Source: Corylus avellana (lineage: Eukaryota; Streptophyta; Magnoliopsida; Fagales; Betulaceae). From it: a stretch of 64,000 nt of DNA. Below, one piece after another: positions 47,651 through 60,900 of this stretch. Under the pieces are notes generated by a model, which was given only the letters and a program-made list of their open reading frames with translations, was not told where the DNA came from and made no database searches. The position numbers and the translations under genes were made by a program. Positions within the stretch are counted from its first letter, which is position 1, and each line of letters begins with the position of its first letter. The DNA is taken from contig NC_081545.1 of assembly GCF_901000735.1 (NCBI RefSeq), forward strand, positions 24,521,780-24,585,779. Reading direction: 5' to 3'.

Positions 47651-48286
47651 GCCATATTGCCCATTTTTTCAAAATGCTTTTTTTTTTTTTTTTTTTAACC
47701 ATGTATCTATAGGAACAAATTTTTATTTTTATTTTTTAAAAAAATTGTTATTTTCTTCTGTACTTTTTTTCAAATGTTCAAAATTATATGTGTTTGATTT
47801 GTATTGACGTCACACTAAAAATATTAAATTTTCATGCTAATCTTCTATATTATAATCCATGTATTCTTCTTGCTATATATATATATATATAAAACCATAT
47901 ATAGGTTTTTAATATTAAATAAGGAAACAAATAATACAAATCAAACTATTATGCATTAATATGTTTAGTCACTTTAATATTTTTAATTCAAATTTAGAAG
48001 AGGTTAGAGAAGACAAATCGTTTTTTTCTAAATATACTGTGCATGTAATAATAGATAATTTATAAAACAAGATTTTTTTTTTTTCTAAATAATAAGGCAC
48101 TAAATTTTTTTTGATTAATAATAGATTATCTACAAAATAATAAGGCCTACAGAATAAAGATCTCCCAAGTATTTTGTAGATGTGCCTACTGACACGATGA
48201 AGATGCGTTTAAATTTTAAAATTAAATTATAATGAAGTTATGAGCTTGCGGAATCTTCTTCAGGATCCTCTTTTTCTAATTAAAAA
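47651..48286. other. AT-rich intergenic DNA
   Basis: Nothing recognisable apart from homopolymer runs and a short TA microsatellite near 47875. Confidence 0.4.
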
Positions 48287-49054
48287 GGGAAAAATATAAA
48301 AAAAAAACCCCATAAATTACCAGCTGTTTGAAATATAGCCTTCTAATGTTCTACATGTACTAAAGTAACACCCCAAACTACTAAATTGTATCAAAAATGC
48401 CACTTATTTTTTTATATTCCTATAATACTCCTATTCTTTTAACAAATAAAATAATAAAATAATTGTAAAAAAAAAAAAAGAATTCTTTAAAAATACAAGA
48501 AAACCAATGGGCGAAATAAAAAAATAAAAAAAGAAGTTTTTTGGAATAAATAATAAATAATTAGTCACTATAGTTGGCTTAAATTACAAATTGTTTCATG
48601 TCGTATCAAAGTAAAATCAAAGGTACGGTTCTTGAGATATTCAAAAAAAAAAAAAAAACAAAACAAAACAAAAAAAACAAAAACAAATTAGTCCCTAGAG
48701 TCAAAATTTTGTACCTTTGATTTTACTTTAATACGACATGAATCAATTTGTAATTTAGGCCAATTATAGTGACTAATTATTTATTATTTATTCCAAAAAA
48801 CTTTTTTCTTTTTTTATTCGCCCATTGATTTTCTTGTATTTTAAAAAAATTGTTTGGTTTTTTTTTTCTTTCTTTTTTATAATTATTTTATTATTTTATT
48901 TGTTAAAAGAATAGGGGTATTATAGGAATATAAAAAAATAAGCGGTCTTTTTTATACAATTTGGTAGTTTGGGGGCTACTTTAGTACCTTTTAAACATTA
49001 AGAGGCTATATTGCAAGCAATTGGTAGTTTTGAGGGCCTTTTTATATTTTTCTC
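48287..49054. mobile_element. Mutator-like MITE with very long inverted repeat (768 bp)
   Basis: The perfect 9-bp duplication 'aattaaaaa' (48278-48286 and 49055-49063) flanks an almost fully palindromic element. The outer text 'gggaaaaatataaaaa' pairs with 'tttttatatttttctc'. Inner arms pair as well, for example 'caaagtaaaatcaaaggtac' with 'gtacctttgattttacttt' around a centre near 48660. Arms are roughly 350 bp. No ORF. Confidence 0.9.
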
Positions 49055-49529
49055 AATTAAAAACTTGCTTTTTCTAAAAAAATTATCTAAAAAACAATTC
49101 TAAATATATTATGTGTATATAATATAAGAGAAGACAAAATCTTTCACTAAACATACTTTGTGTATGTTTTTTCTTTGAAAAAAATATAGTGTGTTTTTAT
49201 TTAGCTTTTATGTTTTACATTGTTAATATGAATTAGCAATACTCATACTGTCTTTCTTTGTTGTAATTTGATAAAACTGTGCGTTTCTAACTTGAGGGTA
49301 TAGGGTTTAATATATTTAGTTTGTGTTGCGTGTATCTTCCTATTATGAAATCGGTTTCAATTTCATTCCCCAAAGCATTTAAAGTCGATTTTGCCGATAA
49401 TTCCATCAAAACCCCGTATCCCATTATTATTGCACAACTACACAGAAAAAATATATAAATACGTAAAATCTTTTGAGGCTCTGCAACAAAACTTTTCTTT
49501 TCTTTTTTTTTTTTATAATTTTTTTTTAA

Positions 49530-50010
49530 AAAAAATATGAAACTTCCATTGATAAAATTTCATGAGCATAAAGCTCTAAAATCATAGAGCATACAACGCT
49601 AAAAAATCATAGTAAAAAGCTATGAAAGTTACAAAGTCATAAAAATGACTTCAAACTTCCACTAATTCTTGTACAATTACTTTTAAGGAACATACTAGAT
49701 CTAGGACATGGGTAGTCCAAATATAAAACAAAAATAAAAAAACAACAAGAAACTAAAAATACAGCCGTGAGAGTTAAGTCCTCACACCAATCTACTTCAT
49801 CCTCAACCCGAAGGCTAGGACAACAAATTCATCCTCACGCCTTAGCCGAAGAAGATGATCAGATCTAAAGTTAAAGAGACTAGATCTGGATTTAGATCTA
49901 GATCTACAAATTATATCTAAAGCAACCCACTAAAAACGGAGACCGGTAGAGCCTATAGAGAAGACACTGAGCACTGCTATCATGGAGATACTTTTAAGTT
50001 TTAAAATTAA
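49530..50010 (-). mobile_element. Possible LINE 3' end
   Basis: Read on the minus strand this ends '...gctcatgaaattttatcaatggaagtttcat' before an A/T-rich tail, the style of plant L1 3' UTRs. No reverse transcriptase is visible. The proposal rests on overall resemblance only. Confidence 0.25.
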
Positions 50011-50519
50011 ATTATAATAAAGAATCTCGTGCATAATGCGGGGTATGTGCTAGTATTTAATTTAAATGAGAGTGAATTGAAGGAGTTACCCCCATTTAAA
50101 TCTATAGCTCTGTTATAGAATATCAATCAATACTTATGACACATTTAAATCCCTTGATTTATAGAATATCAATCAATAATTGTCGCAAAGAATTTATATC
50201 CTTAACAGTTCTTACAATTTAGATCTTGTAAATTCGACTACTTGAAAAATCTAGTTAACTACGGGTCCCGTAATATATGACCTTATTCTCATTATGACTT
50301 CAAAATTTTCCTTTTTATTTTTTATTTTTTAAGGTTATGTTTGTTTCAATATAAAGATTTTCTAAAAAAAATGAACAACATAAATTATTTATAAAAGTTA
50401 TGGAAAATAAGGGGTTTATGGCTAAAAAAAAAAATGGCTTATGCTTCTCAAGAGGTATAAATCATTTCCTGCCTCCTCATTTGAGGGTTAATTATTGAAA
50501 TTTGTAAAATCTCAAGGCT

Positions 50520-51470
50520 TCGTTTGTTTCGACATAAGATGTTTTTTGTCGGAAAATGTTTTCCACTGAAAACATTTCATTGAAAAATAATTTTCTCGAA
50601 AACATTTTCAATGTTTTGTTCATATGAAAAATCACAAATTATATATATATATATATATTCAATTATATTAAACTTTAAATTATGATAATGTCTCGACCAA
50701 GTCCATGTAATGACTTGGTTTGGTCTCGGCGGTGGCTCAGTTGGATCCTAGCGAGTCTCGACTAGGTCCTGGCGAAGTCCTGAAGGTGGCTTGGCTGGGT
50801 CCCAACGAGTTTTGATCGGGTCTTGGTGGTGTCTCAACCGGGTCCCGGTGGTGGCCCGACCAGGTCTCGGTGAAGTCCGGGCAGTGACCCGGTAAGTCTC
50901 GACTAGGTCCCAACAGTGACCCTACTTGGTCCCAGTTGTGTCCCGACCAGTTCTTAGTGAAGTCCCGATGATGGCCCAACCAGGTCCTAGTGAAGTCTTG
51001 GTGAGTCCCGACCAAGTCTTAGCAGTGTCTCGGTTGTAGCCTGGGCAGGTCCTTGTGAGTCCTCACCAGGTTTCGGCAAAGTCCGAGTGCTGACCCGGTG
51101 AGTCTTGACTAGGTCCTGCAATGTCCTAACCAGGTCTCAGCGAAGTCCTAGTTGTGGCCCAATCAAGGCTCGGCGAGTCCCGACTAGATCCCAAAGGTGT
51201 CCCAGTCAAGTCTCGATGGTGACCAGACCAGGTCCTGGTGAGTCCTGACCAGGTTTCGGTGAAGTCCGGGCGGAGTGTTGGCGTGGTTCAGACTAGATCC
51301 AGCTAGGGTTTAGGTTGGGTCTTGGCTTGGTGAAGTCTTGATAGGGTTCCGGCAATGTCTTGATTATTTTCGAAGAGTCTACCAAACACTAGAAAAATAG
51401 CAACTTTTACAAAAAGTACTTTCAACAAAAACACTTTTCATTAAAAACAAAAGCATTAAAAGACATGTTC
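50520..51470. mobile_element. Possible TIR element enclosing a minisatellite
   Basis: The left flank 'tcgtttgtttcgacataaga', with 'ggaaaatgttttcc' and 'gaaaacattttc' words, and the right flank 'aaaagtactttcaacaaaaa' with 'ccaaacact' are of the kind that bounds hAT-like MITEs. Exact termini and a target-site duplication were not established. Confidence 0.35.
50700..51360. repeat. Degenerate minisatellite, about 20-bp unit
   Basis: About 650 bp of irregular repeats built on 'gtcccgaccaggtctcgg' and relatives (gactaggtcctggcgaa, gcccgaccaggtc). GC-rich against AT-rich surroundings. Open frames through it encode only repeated low-complexity peptides. Confidence 0.8.
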
Positions 51471-52765
51471 TCTCGTCTTATCATCTTATTAAAATATAGT
51501 CGATGTATATATATATATACACTAAAGCTTTTATTTCCATTAATACACTCGGGCCCTTGTGATTACTTCCTAATTGCACTCCAATGTTGGATTGTTCGGC
51601 AAAGCTTTCCCTTCGTTATTGTTCATACCCCATTTTTTTCAAAAATTTAACATCAAAATATTTGAACTTTTTTTACTCTTTATATCACATTATTTAGGTT
51701 TTATTACTATTTATATTACCTCAACATTTTTTACCACAGCAACAAGACCAAGACCATTTGCCAAACAATCCCACCAATTGCCCAAATCTCAAAGCTCACG
51801 AAGGATTCGTTGAAGTAGCAGTACTGTTGTTATCATTTTTCCAAGAACATGGTAGGGAGAGTATGAGTGTACTTAGCTGCTGTACCTTAAGAATGACAAT
51901 TCAAAATTACAAACAAAAGACAATGTGATGGAACGAGTATTGAGTTTATCTTTTCATTTTTTTATTTTTTTTTTATTTTTAATTTTTTCCATCTCAATGA
52001 TATTTGTGATCTTTATGTTTATGAGCTACAATCATTCACGTGCAATTTCTTTCACAAGGACAAATAATGATATTGACATTTAAGAGCTCCTGATGGTTAA
52101 TACGGATTCAGGTTTGGTAGGCCTCAAGATAAAGTGAATAGCACTATTTCTGTTTGTCGGTCCTTTTTCACCTTTTTTTTTTTTTTTAAATAAAAAAATA
52201 AAATCTCCTTTTTCTTTATCTTACATTACATCAAAACAATTTATCAAAAAAAAGAAAAAGAAAAAGAAAAATACAGCCCTTAAAAAAGGTATCAAACACC
52301 AGCTAAATCTTTAAAGAATACCATCAATCATACCATGTCGTTTTTAATATCACAAACAGTGACGTCTTATCGGGAATCCTATGATGTTTTGCTTCACTAT
52401 AACCATATATGAAGTTAGGTTCAAATATATTAAATTGTCGACATGACTTGGACCCTCAATTGTACAACACCTGAAACCATCAATACAGCACTAGATTCTG
52501 ATTCTTCTTTACCTGCCCTATCCCTAAAGATAAAGCTCTGAATTAAATTAATAATACATTAGAACCTGTTAATTAAATTAATTCCTTATGGATCGGGGGA
52601 AAAGGCAGGACTTTTGTTGCATATGATCAGAGAAAAAAAAAAAAAGGCTTCGTGGAGCAATGTGTACCGCTAGATTTGGAATCATTGTACTTGGAATAGA
52701 TATTTTGGCAACTGATTTTTGAAAAGATTGCCCACGACCGAAATATTATAAAAATGTGCTTTATA
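51471..52765. other. Intergenic, nothing recognised
   Basis: AT-rich; no gene or paired transposon ends seen. Confidence 0.4.
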
Positions 52766-53010
52766 NNNNNNNNNNNNNNNNNNNNNNNNNNNNNNNNNNN
52801 NNNNNNNNNNNNNNNNNNNNNNNNNNNNNNNNNNNNNNNNNNNNNNNNNNNNNNNNNNNNNNNNNNNNNNNNNNNNNNNNNNNNNNNNNNNNNNNNNNNN
52901 NNNNNNNNNNNNNNNNNNNNNNNNNNNNNNNNNNNNNNNNNNNNNNNNNNNNNNNNNNNNNNNNNNNNNNNNNNNNNNNNNNNNNNNNNNNNNNNNNNNN
53001 NNNNNNNNNN
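52766..53010. other. Assembly gap (245 N)
   Basis: Run of N directly beside a foldback repeat, which may explain the assembly failure. Confidence 0.99.
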
Positions 53011-53650
53011 AAATTATAAATAATTTCCTATGATATAAAAAATAATTTATAGGTCAATTTAGTTAGCATAAATTACAAATCACTCCATGTAATATAAAAA
53101 ATAATTTATAGGTCCTTAAGGTAGGCCAAATTAATAATAGCTTACTCCCTAAAATCAATTTTCATTTAAGTAACTTAATAGAATCCGTTACTTTGTCACG
53201 TCATATATATTGCTACAATAAATTAACCAAATCTTTTCTATCCTTGAAATTTTCATATTCATCGCCATGATTTAGGAGAATTTTGCGAGAATTTGACGAT
53301 TGTATTTTGTGTAGCGGCTGAGGAATATGAAGATGAGGGAGAGTTATGCATGTGGTAAATTTTAGGGAAATAAGAGATTATGTTAATTTACTGTAGCAGT
53401 ATGATGTGAAATGAAGGTTGATGTGTAATCTTAGCTGGCAAAGTGACATATTTTGTTAAGTTCCTTAACCAAAATTAATTTCAAGAAGTAAATTATTATT
53501 TTGGCATACCTTGAGGACCTATAAATAATATTTTATATCACAATGAGTGATTTGTAATTTAGGCCAGTTACAGGGACCTATAAATTATTATTTTTACCAC
53601 ATGGAATGATTTGTAAGTTATGCCTACCGTAAGAATCAATTTTACATTTA
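53011..53650. mobile_element. Foldback MITE, partly in gap
   Basis: The left arm (53028-53160) has 'aataatttataggtc' and 'aaattacaaatcactccatg'. It is inverted in the right arm (53490-53650) as 'gacctataaattatt' and 'gagtgatttgtaattt'. Both arms repeat the motif twice. The outer left end lies in the N gap. Confidence 0.65.
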
Positions 53651-54848
53651 TCCCATAAAAATATAAAGAAAGAAAGAACGAAAGAAATTGTAGTCCTATT
53701 TATAGTCCAGGTTGTAGTATATGTCTACACATTAAAGTATTTTTGGCTACATATTTTTCTTTCTTCACTTGATGGAAATTGTAGACCTATTTATAGTTGA
53801 ATTAGATAAGGAATACAATAATTATATTATCAATATGTAACGTATAAGAATTATGATAATAAATAATACATTAATTTAATTCAAAACAACTATTATAAAT
53901 TATCTTCATATGTCTCAATAATATTGCCCAAACTTTGAATCTGAAACTTACACCACAAAATTATTCTGTAGCAAAGTTTGGCATAAGAATTGTGGAGTTT
54001 TATCACCAACTTTATAGCCGAGTAAATCTCTAAGATACAGCCTAGCTAGCTAATTCAATGAGATCAGTTTGATCAGTTTGATTAGTCTATACCAGTTTGA
54101 ACGAGCATGCGGGATGATTTTGAGATGGACTTCGTGAGAGTCTCGGTGCATTTGGCAATGCGATTTTATAGACAAAAAGTATGATTTTAAACAAAATCAT
54201 AGAAAATAAATTGTTTGGCATTGCTATTTTAAAAAATTGCGAATCGCAGATAATAATGTACTTTTTTGAAAATACACAATTTTAAATGATAAACTATGAT
54301 TTTAAATATCAAAATGCAAATTTGCCAAACGCTTTAATTGTGTTTTTTTATTTAAAAAAAAAAAAATTCACATTCTGAAATCGCACATTTTAAAATCGGT
54401 ATTTTTAATCACATTTTTTAAAATTACAAACTCAAATAGACCTTAGGAAGAGTTGTGAGTTTTGTGTGTTAATTATGCAACCCCACCATATATACCAAGT
54501 TGCATAAAAAATCCTCTCGCTAAAAATCCTCCAATTGGGGGGAATAAACAAAAAGTTGGGATGGAGATATTTTTTCTTCCTTGGTTGTCCCTCAAAATTT
54601 CCTTTCCTCAAGTTGGCAATCCAAGATGAGAAACATGGAAAACTGATAGTGGTGGTGTAAACTAACCAAGAGGAAGAAGAGAGAGGTAAACTCTCTTGGA
54701 TCTCAAGGTTTCATTAATTAATAAGGTTTACAACCATCATTTACAAATTCTTTTCCAAGGTACAGCAATGTTCAAAAGTACTAATCAAATTAAGCATGTT
54801 CCTTAGTTATTATATCACAAACATTCATAGATATATATATATAATAAG
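53651..54848. other. Intergenic, 3' side of the MADS gene
   Basis: At 54140-54440 the words 'catttggcaatgcgatttt' and 'tttttaatcacattttttaaaattac' suggest another MITE without clear ends. No gene is seen. Confidence 0.35.
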
Positions 54849-54854
54849 TTTATT
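54849..54854 (-). terminator. Candidate poly(A) signal of the MADS gene
   Basis: AATAAA on the minus strand, about 140 nt beyond the stop codon at 54994. Good spacing for a plant 3' end; unverified. Confidence 0.35.
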
Positions 54855-54993
54855 TGTGATTTGTTGGTTCAAATACTTCACTAATTGTAATTATAATCAC
54901 ACAATAAGGGCCATCAATTAGAGAACTAGGCAGGTTCGATCTGCTCACATTATGACACACATGCATGCACACGTCTGAAAGCTTGTGGGAACT

Positions 54994-57900
54994 TCAAAGA
55001 AGCCATGCCTCGTTGCGCCCACTCCCACCTGCTAATGGCATTGCTTCCATTGCTGCTTCTTGGGGAACAGATAATTGATGGTACCTGTTTCAATGAAATT
55101 ATCTTTATCATAGATCTCTTGCTAGCTTGCAAATTCTTAAATAAGATTTATTGACATGAATTGTTAGAGAAAAGAGAAAAAGAAAGTTTTTTCAATTTTT
55201 TACTAAATTAACACTTACCCCCCTAAAAGTACTTTTTAAGCTCCTTAACACGATCCCAAGGCCACCGTAATAATAAATGTGATGTAATCATAATTATATG
55301 GTCTTGCCCAAAGTCGTGTAAGAGTCCAATGAAGAGTAGATCATAAGGAGTTTGATTCTGATTCTCAGTAGAGTACGTCCTAGTCTAGATCGAGTTAATA
55401 GTCCTATTCGGTCACTTAGATAATTTAGAATTCTAGTTGAATTCCTATATATGTTTCTTCTATGCAGCCATTCTTCTATTTAAAGAAGAAACTGTCAATA
55501 ATAAAGTTATGGTTGATTATTATCTTCAAACTTTGTGTTTGTCAAAAGGTCTAGGTTCCTTATATGAATTAAAAGGTCTAGTCTTTACGAATTTAAAGAT
55601 ATAGGTTCCCTCTACAAACTTNNNNNNNNNNNNNNNNNNNNNNNNNNNNNNNNNNNNNNNNNNNNNNNNNNNNNNNNNNNNNNNNNNNNNNNNNNNNNNN
55701 NNNNNNNNNNNNNNNNNNNNNCCTGGGTGTACAGCTGCTATATATACCTAGTTACATTGGTTTCAGCGTCTTTAGTATTTCTGTGTAAACCTTTTTAGTT
55801 GTACTCTCCTGTGTTCTTCATTCTACTATGCATGCATATATATGGACAATGTGTAATAGTTGACTTTTTTTCTTTTTTTTTTTAATGACTGGAACCCTAC
55901 AAGGTAGGGGACCCACTCGTATAGAGCGCCCTTGAAAATTTTCCTACATAAAACATGGTAGAGGGGTGTGGTTCCAAGAAGTAGTTTGTACTTAGTAGGT
56001 TTCGAACCTCAGACTTCTACGGTTGCTCAAGGATTTACGGTTTAATAGGCGCCACCGAGCCAACACCTTGGAGTTGTAATGGTTGATTATTATTATCTTT
56101 AAACCTTTTATTTGTCAAAAGGGTTAGGTTCTTTCTATGAATCTACTTGATTTATCATTTACTGTGTTTTGTTACTACTGAGTTCACATCACAATGTGGG
56201 CATAAAATAGAGACTAATTGCAGGATTATCAAGGAAGAAAATGTTATGTTGACAGTCAGGATTTGAGAGAGAGAGAAATCACTACGTACCCCATCTGTAA
56301 GTTGGGTTCCGGTACCTCTGCGTGATTGGGGGGTGAAGTGCGCACATTAAGACGTTTGCCTCGCGCTACTGTGGTAGGGTTTGCTGGACCTTCAATATCT
56401 TCAACAAGTTGACGTTTTTCCTCAAGCTGCAATTTTCAATATTTAAACACATTAAATACTGTTATGTACATATTCCATAACACGGCCAGGAATTCAAGTG
56501 CAAACCTTAGACTTGAGCTGTACGTTTATTTCTCCTAGTTGGTGCTCCTGCCAGTGTATGCAAAAAGCAAAGAAAATGATATATTGATTAGAAAAAGAAA
56601 AAAAGTTCCTGCAAATCAATTCGATTTCAACACTTGACATTTTCAATCACAGAGCCTCATGAGAACTATCAATGATATCACCTTCCACTCTTAAGAATTA
56701 ATGAAAGCAAAGGTATATGTGGGCTTGGTTTTGAATGCTTTACCTCTTTGCGGAGTTCTTCTAATCGTTCTAACATCACCCGTGTCTGCATTTAGAGAAG
56801 AAAATTTGATTTTTAATCATGGTGGCATTATGATCTTGACAAATTGATAAAAAGAGAAAAGAAAAATTGTGCTTAATAATTAAAAACATCAGTGGAAATG
56901 CTTGTGTTGAAGGCAGTACTGTTGATTCTTGTAAAGGTAGCAATCTGTCATTGTTGGTGTATATTCAATCAGATTTAACTTAGAATCACATTTCAGCAGA
57001 AATATTTGTTTACCTTTTGATAGTGGTTTCTTCTTAATCATCTACCCAGGTGAATGTAAACTTGTCATAGTTTAAAAACTTAAATCTTGGTGTCATGTCT
57101 AACTAGTTTGTTTTATTCTGCTCTTTTATTTCTCTCGAAGGTTTCATTTCTATTTACTATAAGACCGAAGACATTTTAATCTATTTACTCTAATCCATAG
57201 TGCCCTATGCTTTATGAGAATGAGCCAAAGATCCTTAATTTGCTAACAATATTATGATTGGACAAAAAAAGTATAGTAAAATTGATCTTGAGTATGTTTA
57301 TGTACTCACCTAGCATGTTTATGCTATAAAAATGCTACATTTCTTAGTGCAAGTGAGCAGCAGCTTTGCATGTACGTAAACCTGCTCAAAGTTTGATTAA
57401 GAGCTTTTATGGTGCAGAAAGGCGGTCAAATGATCAATACCATACCCATTAGAATAATGATAACAAATCATTTTCCATTAATACCATATTTCATTAATGG
57501 TATCTTCTTTTTTTTTTTTTTTTTTTTTTCATTAGGGCACGGGGAGGGGGCAACCAATTGTGGCTACTCTATTTGGGTATGACTATAGTAGCACCTATCC
57601 TCTAAAAATTGTTCAGGAGAAACATAGATGACAAGAACCGCAGACGCTCCCTTAAAACCAATTGAACAATAGCATGGCCCACCTCTATTAGGACATGAGT
57701 AGAAACTAATGCGGCTAATACTAATCAAGCTTGTGTAAGTGATTTTTCATTGTGGAGAGTCGATCCCACGCCTTAACTAGTGGTTTCTATTACAGTCCCT
57801 CTATGCTTGGGACTTGATGCCCATTCATCTCTTTGCCTCTCAATTATTTTAGTTAGAAGTAGGAATCTTTAATTGTAAAGAAATGCTACATTTCTCTAAA

Positions 57901-60900
57901 TTTTTCTCCAAAAGTTGGTTCTCAAATAATGTGTTACCATTTTATGAGTTGATGACACATTTTTCAAAATGATAAATCTCGTGTAACTGTAACACATCAT
58001 TTGGAAAACTAATTTTTGAAAAAAAAAAAAAAAAAAAAAATTAGAAAGTGCCGCACTTCTCTTAATTGTAAGTTGTTTTATATTTGGGGTCTTTGAGTAA
58101 GTAAGAGTTTAGGAGTTTTTGAGTTGTTTTGCAATAGTAATCAATTGCTACGATTGTAAATCTATTTACATCAAGATTATATAGAGAGATGTTTATTTCC
58201 AAACCCTTGATTTGAAGAAGGGTCGCTCTAAGAACCTATATTAAGGGTGCGTTTGGCAAAGGCCTTTGGGGCCCCAAACTATTTATCAAAATTTTTTATT
58301 TTCATAACATTCCTATAGCTTTTTACATCAAATTAGTTACTTTTTATATTATTTAAATAAAAATATCACTACAAAACAAAATTTTTTTACTTTTTCATTC
58401 TACACATTCTTACGTTTTCACTTTTTTTTTAAAAAAAAAAAAAAATTCTTACTTTTTTTCACATCAAGCTATAGTATCGGGCCAAATTACCTCGTTACGG
58501 ACTTGATATTCAGATTTGTAAAAGAAGATGTTCATGAGTTTGAGTTATGTGCTTATATGGATATGTATATACCTTCCGATTTCTAGCTTGTAAGAGAGCT
58601 TTGTCCAGCTTTTTCTCAAGATGTTGCAATTCTTTCAGACTAAGTTGTTCAAGATCTTCTCCATGCAGATTCCTTAAAATAAAATATATGCAAGTGATGA
58701 TATTGATTTATATGCTCAGAGATTGAATGATTTTCATCTCTATATTGAATGGAAATTTGGATATGTGAATCAACCTTTCTAAACGCTGAAGAGATTCATA
58801 CTTGGCCCGTACCCTTGAGACCTCCCCATATGAGACCTACATTGAAAAACAAAAATAGAACAAGTATATTAAAATATTTACTAATAATCTTCATTCAAAA
58901 AAAAAAAAAAGAAGAAGAAGAAGAAAGAAAGAAAGAAAAAAGATACCTGTGCTGATCCCTGATCATCAGCAACGTTGTTGTCTCGATCTAGTGAGTAACA
59001 ACATTGGCGATACCTCTCAAGGATTTTGCTCACACTGATAATAAACAAAAGTAATTAGTTGAATGTTTATATTAATAGAGACTAAGTAATAACCTTGCAA
59101 GTGGTAATTAAGCAAATTGACAAACAAAAAGATCAACCCTATGAGTTGTTTGTTTGTTTTTTTTTTTTTTTTTTTTTTAACTCTCAATATGGGAAATGGG
59201 TTATAAGGAAACAAAATATTAAGTAGTGAGCTTCCCAACAACGATACCCAAATTAACAAAAAATACCGTGTTTAAAAACAGTAAAAATAACTGGAAATGG
59301 GCCAAAAATTTGCCCAGTCCGATGCTTCTTGGGGTGAAAACCACGAAAGGGGCCGCACAAGGCGTTTTTAATGCAAACCATAAAGAAGCCTGCTGGTGAA
59401 GTCATCTGCAACGGTAACCATGGAAGCTGGAAACCGTAACAGGAAGGGAAGCACTGTAAAAGTCGAATCTAGACCCGAAGACAAGGAGCTCAATAGCCAT
59501 GTCCCGGAGAAAGGTGCTTGAATATTGGAGCTCAAAGGACAAATGTTTTTTGTTGTCTCCACAACATAAATATGAACTCTTATAGAATGGGAGACAGTAA
59601 CCCATAGAAAAACACAACAAAACAACCAATTTGTTGCTTTGGTGGGGATAGGTAGAGAAACGGCAAATTTGAGTTGAAGAGACCAAGATCTCGCATCCAA
59701 GGGAGGCACATGACCTTCACCGCTTGAGGGGGATGGACAAAGGCTGAAGAGGGTACAGAGGATCTAAAAGTGGGGTGGTGGTGGAGTAATTTTAGAAGTC
59801 ACTTTTGTATCACTCTTGTGTCACTTTAAGAATGAAGTCACTTTTGTATCACTCTTGTGTCACTTTAAGAATGAAGTGACTTTTAAAATCACAATTTGAT
59901 CAAAATTCAATAATGATCAATTACAAGACTAATGATGATTTTAGAAACAACATCATTCTTGAAGTGATACAAGAGTGACTTATAGCATTACTTATGGTGA
60001 AGACAAAGAAACAGTAGAACCGGCTTTTACACGATAAACAGAAAGAGGAATATAAAAAAAGAAATGAAAGAAAACTAGAAAAAAAAGGAGAGAGGAGGGA
60101 AGGAGGATGGAGATGAGATCCATACCTGCTCTCCTGGGCAACTCACAAAAGAGGTGGAGAGGTTTCATTAGAAGACATGATTTTCTCTAAGAGTATTCCC
60201 AGCAGACTTCCTTATAGAAAGTTTGTTCTCTAAGTTTAGGAAATATGTTCAAAAAATCACAAAAAAATCACAAAAAAATCCTACAGCAGACTCCCTAAAT
60301 GAATCCTAAATATTAGAATTGTTACAGTAGAACTATTGCAATCCTTATGATTATTAAAATATAAAAAAAATGATTCTCTCTCTTCTCTCCTCTCTCCTCT
60401 CACAATTCTCTCTCATCTCTCATCTTATATATATAGTATAATTAAAAAACAAATATTTTAATGATATAGGAAATGATTAAGAGAAGTTATTAGGGTGTAT
60501 TTTGACATAAGGAAACAAAAAGTAGTTTTGATCTTTAAATGTAAGAAAAATGACGAGGAAGCTGCTGTGAATGCTTTAAGGAAATGTGAGAACTTCTCTC
60601 ACTAAACCTAAAGAAAGGAGTGGAATACTTTGAAAACTCTTCTCACACCAACTTTTGCAAGCTTATTAATTAAGAGTAATGCTAAGGACCATTTTTTTAT
60701 CCTCTTAGAACTGATGTGACTTTCAAAATCACTATTAAATTTTAGATGAATCATACTTAAATTTTGATTCAATGATAATTTTAAAAGTTACACCTACTTT
60801 AAAAGAATAAAAAAAGATAAAAAAAAAAAAATGATCTATCACCATTACTCATTAGTTAATTAGTTAATGAGAACAATGTGCTAACTATAGTCCTATGAGT

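Larger units (their letters stand above)
55505..56143. repeat. Direct repeat pair flanking gap in MADS intron 7
   Basis: 'ggttgattattatctt' ... 'tttgtcaaaagg.taggttc' occurs at about 55510-55570 and again at 56080-56143, about 65 bp with scattered differences. The preceding text looks like decayed LTR sequence. A 100-N gap and a SINE lie between the copies. Confidence 0.65.

Noticed and set aside
50737..51015. 92-codon repetitive minus-strand frame
   Set aside because: A by-product of the minisatellite period; the peptide only mirrors the DNA repeat.
52754..53023. Open frames across the N gap
   Set aside because: Unknown bases translated as X; meaningless.
55998..56062. Possible tRNA gene from A and B box matches
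   Set aside because: There is no cloverleaf, and a poly(A) tail and 12-bp target duplication are present, so it is a SINE. The same reasoning applies at 20115-20176.
59368..59709. 113-codon minus-strand frame in MADS intron 1
   Set aside because: No domain or exon support; lies inside a well-defined intron.
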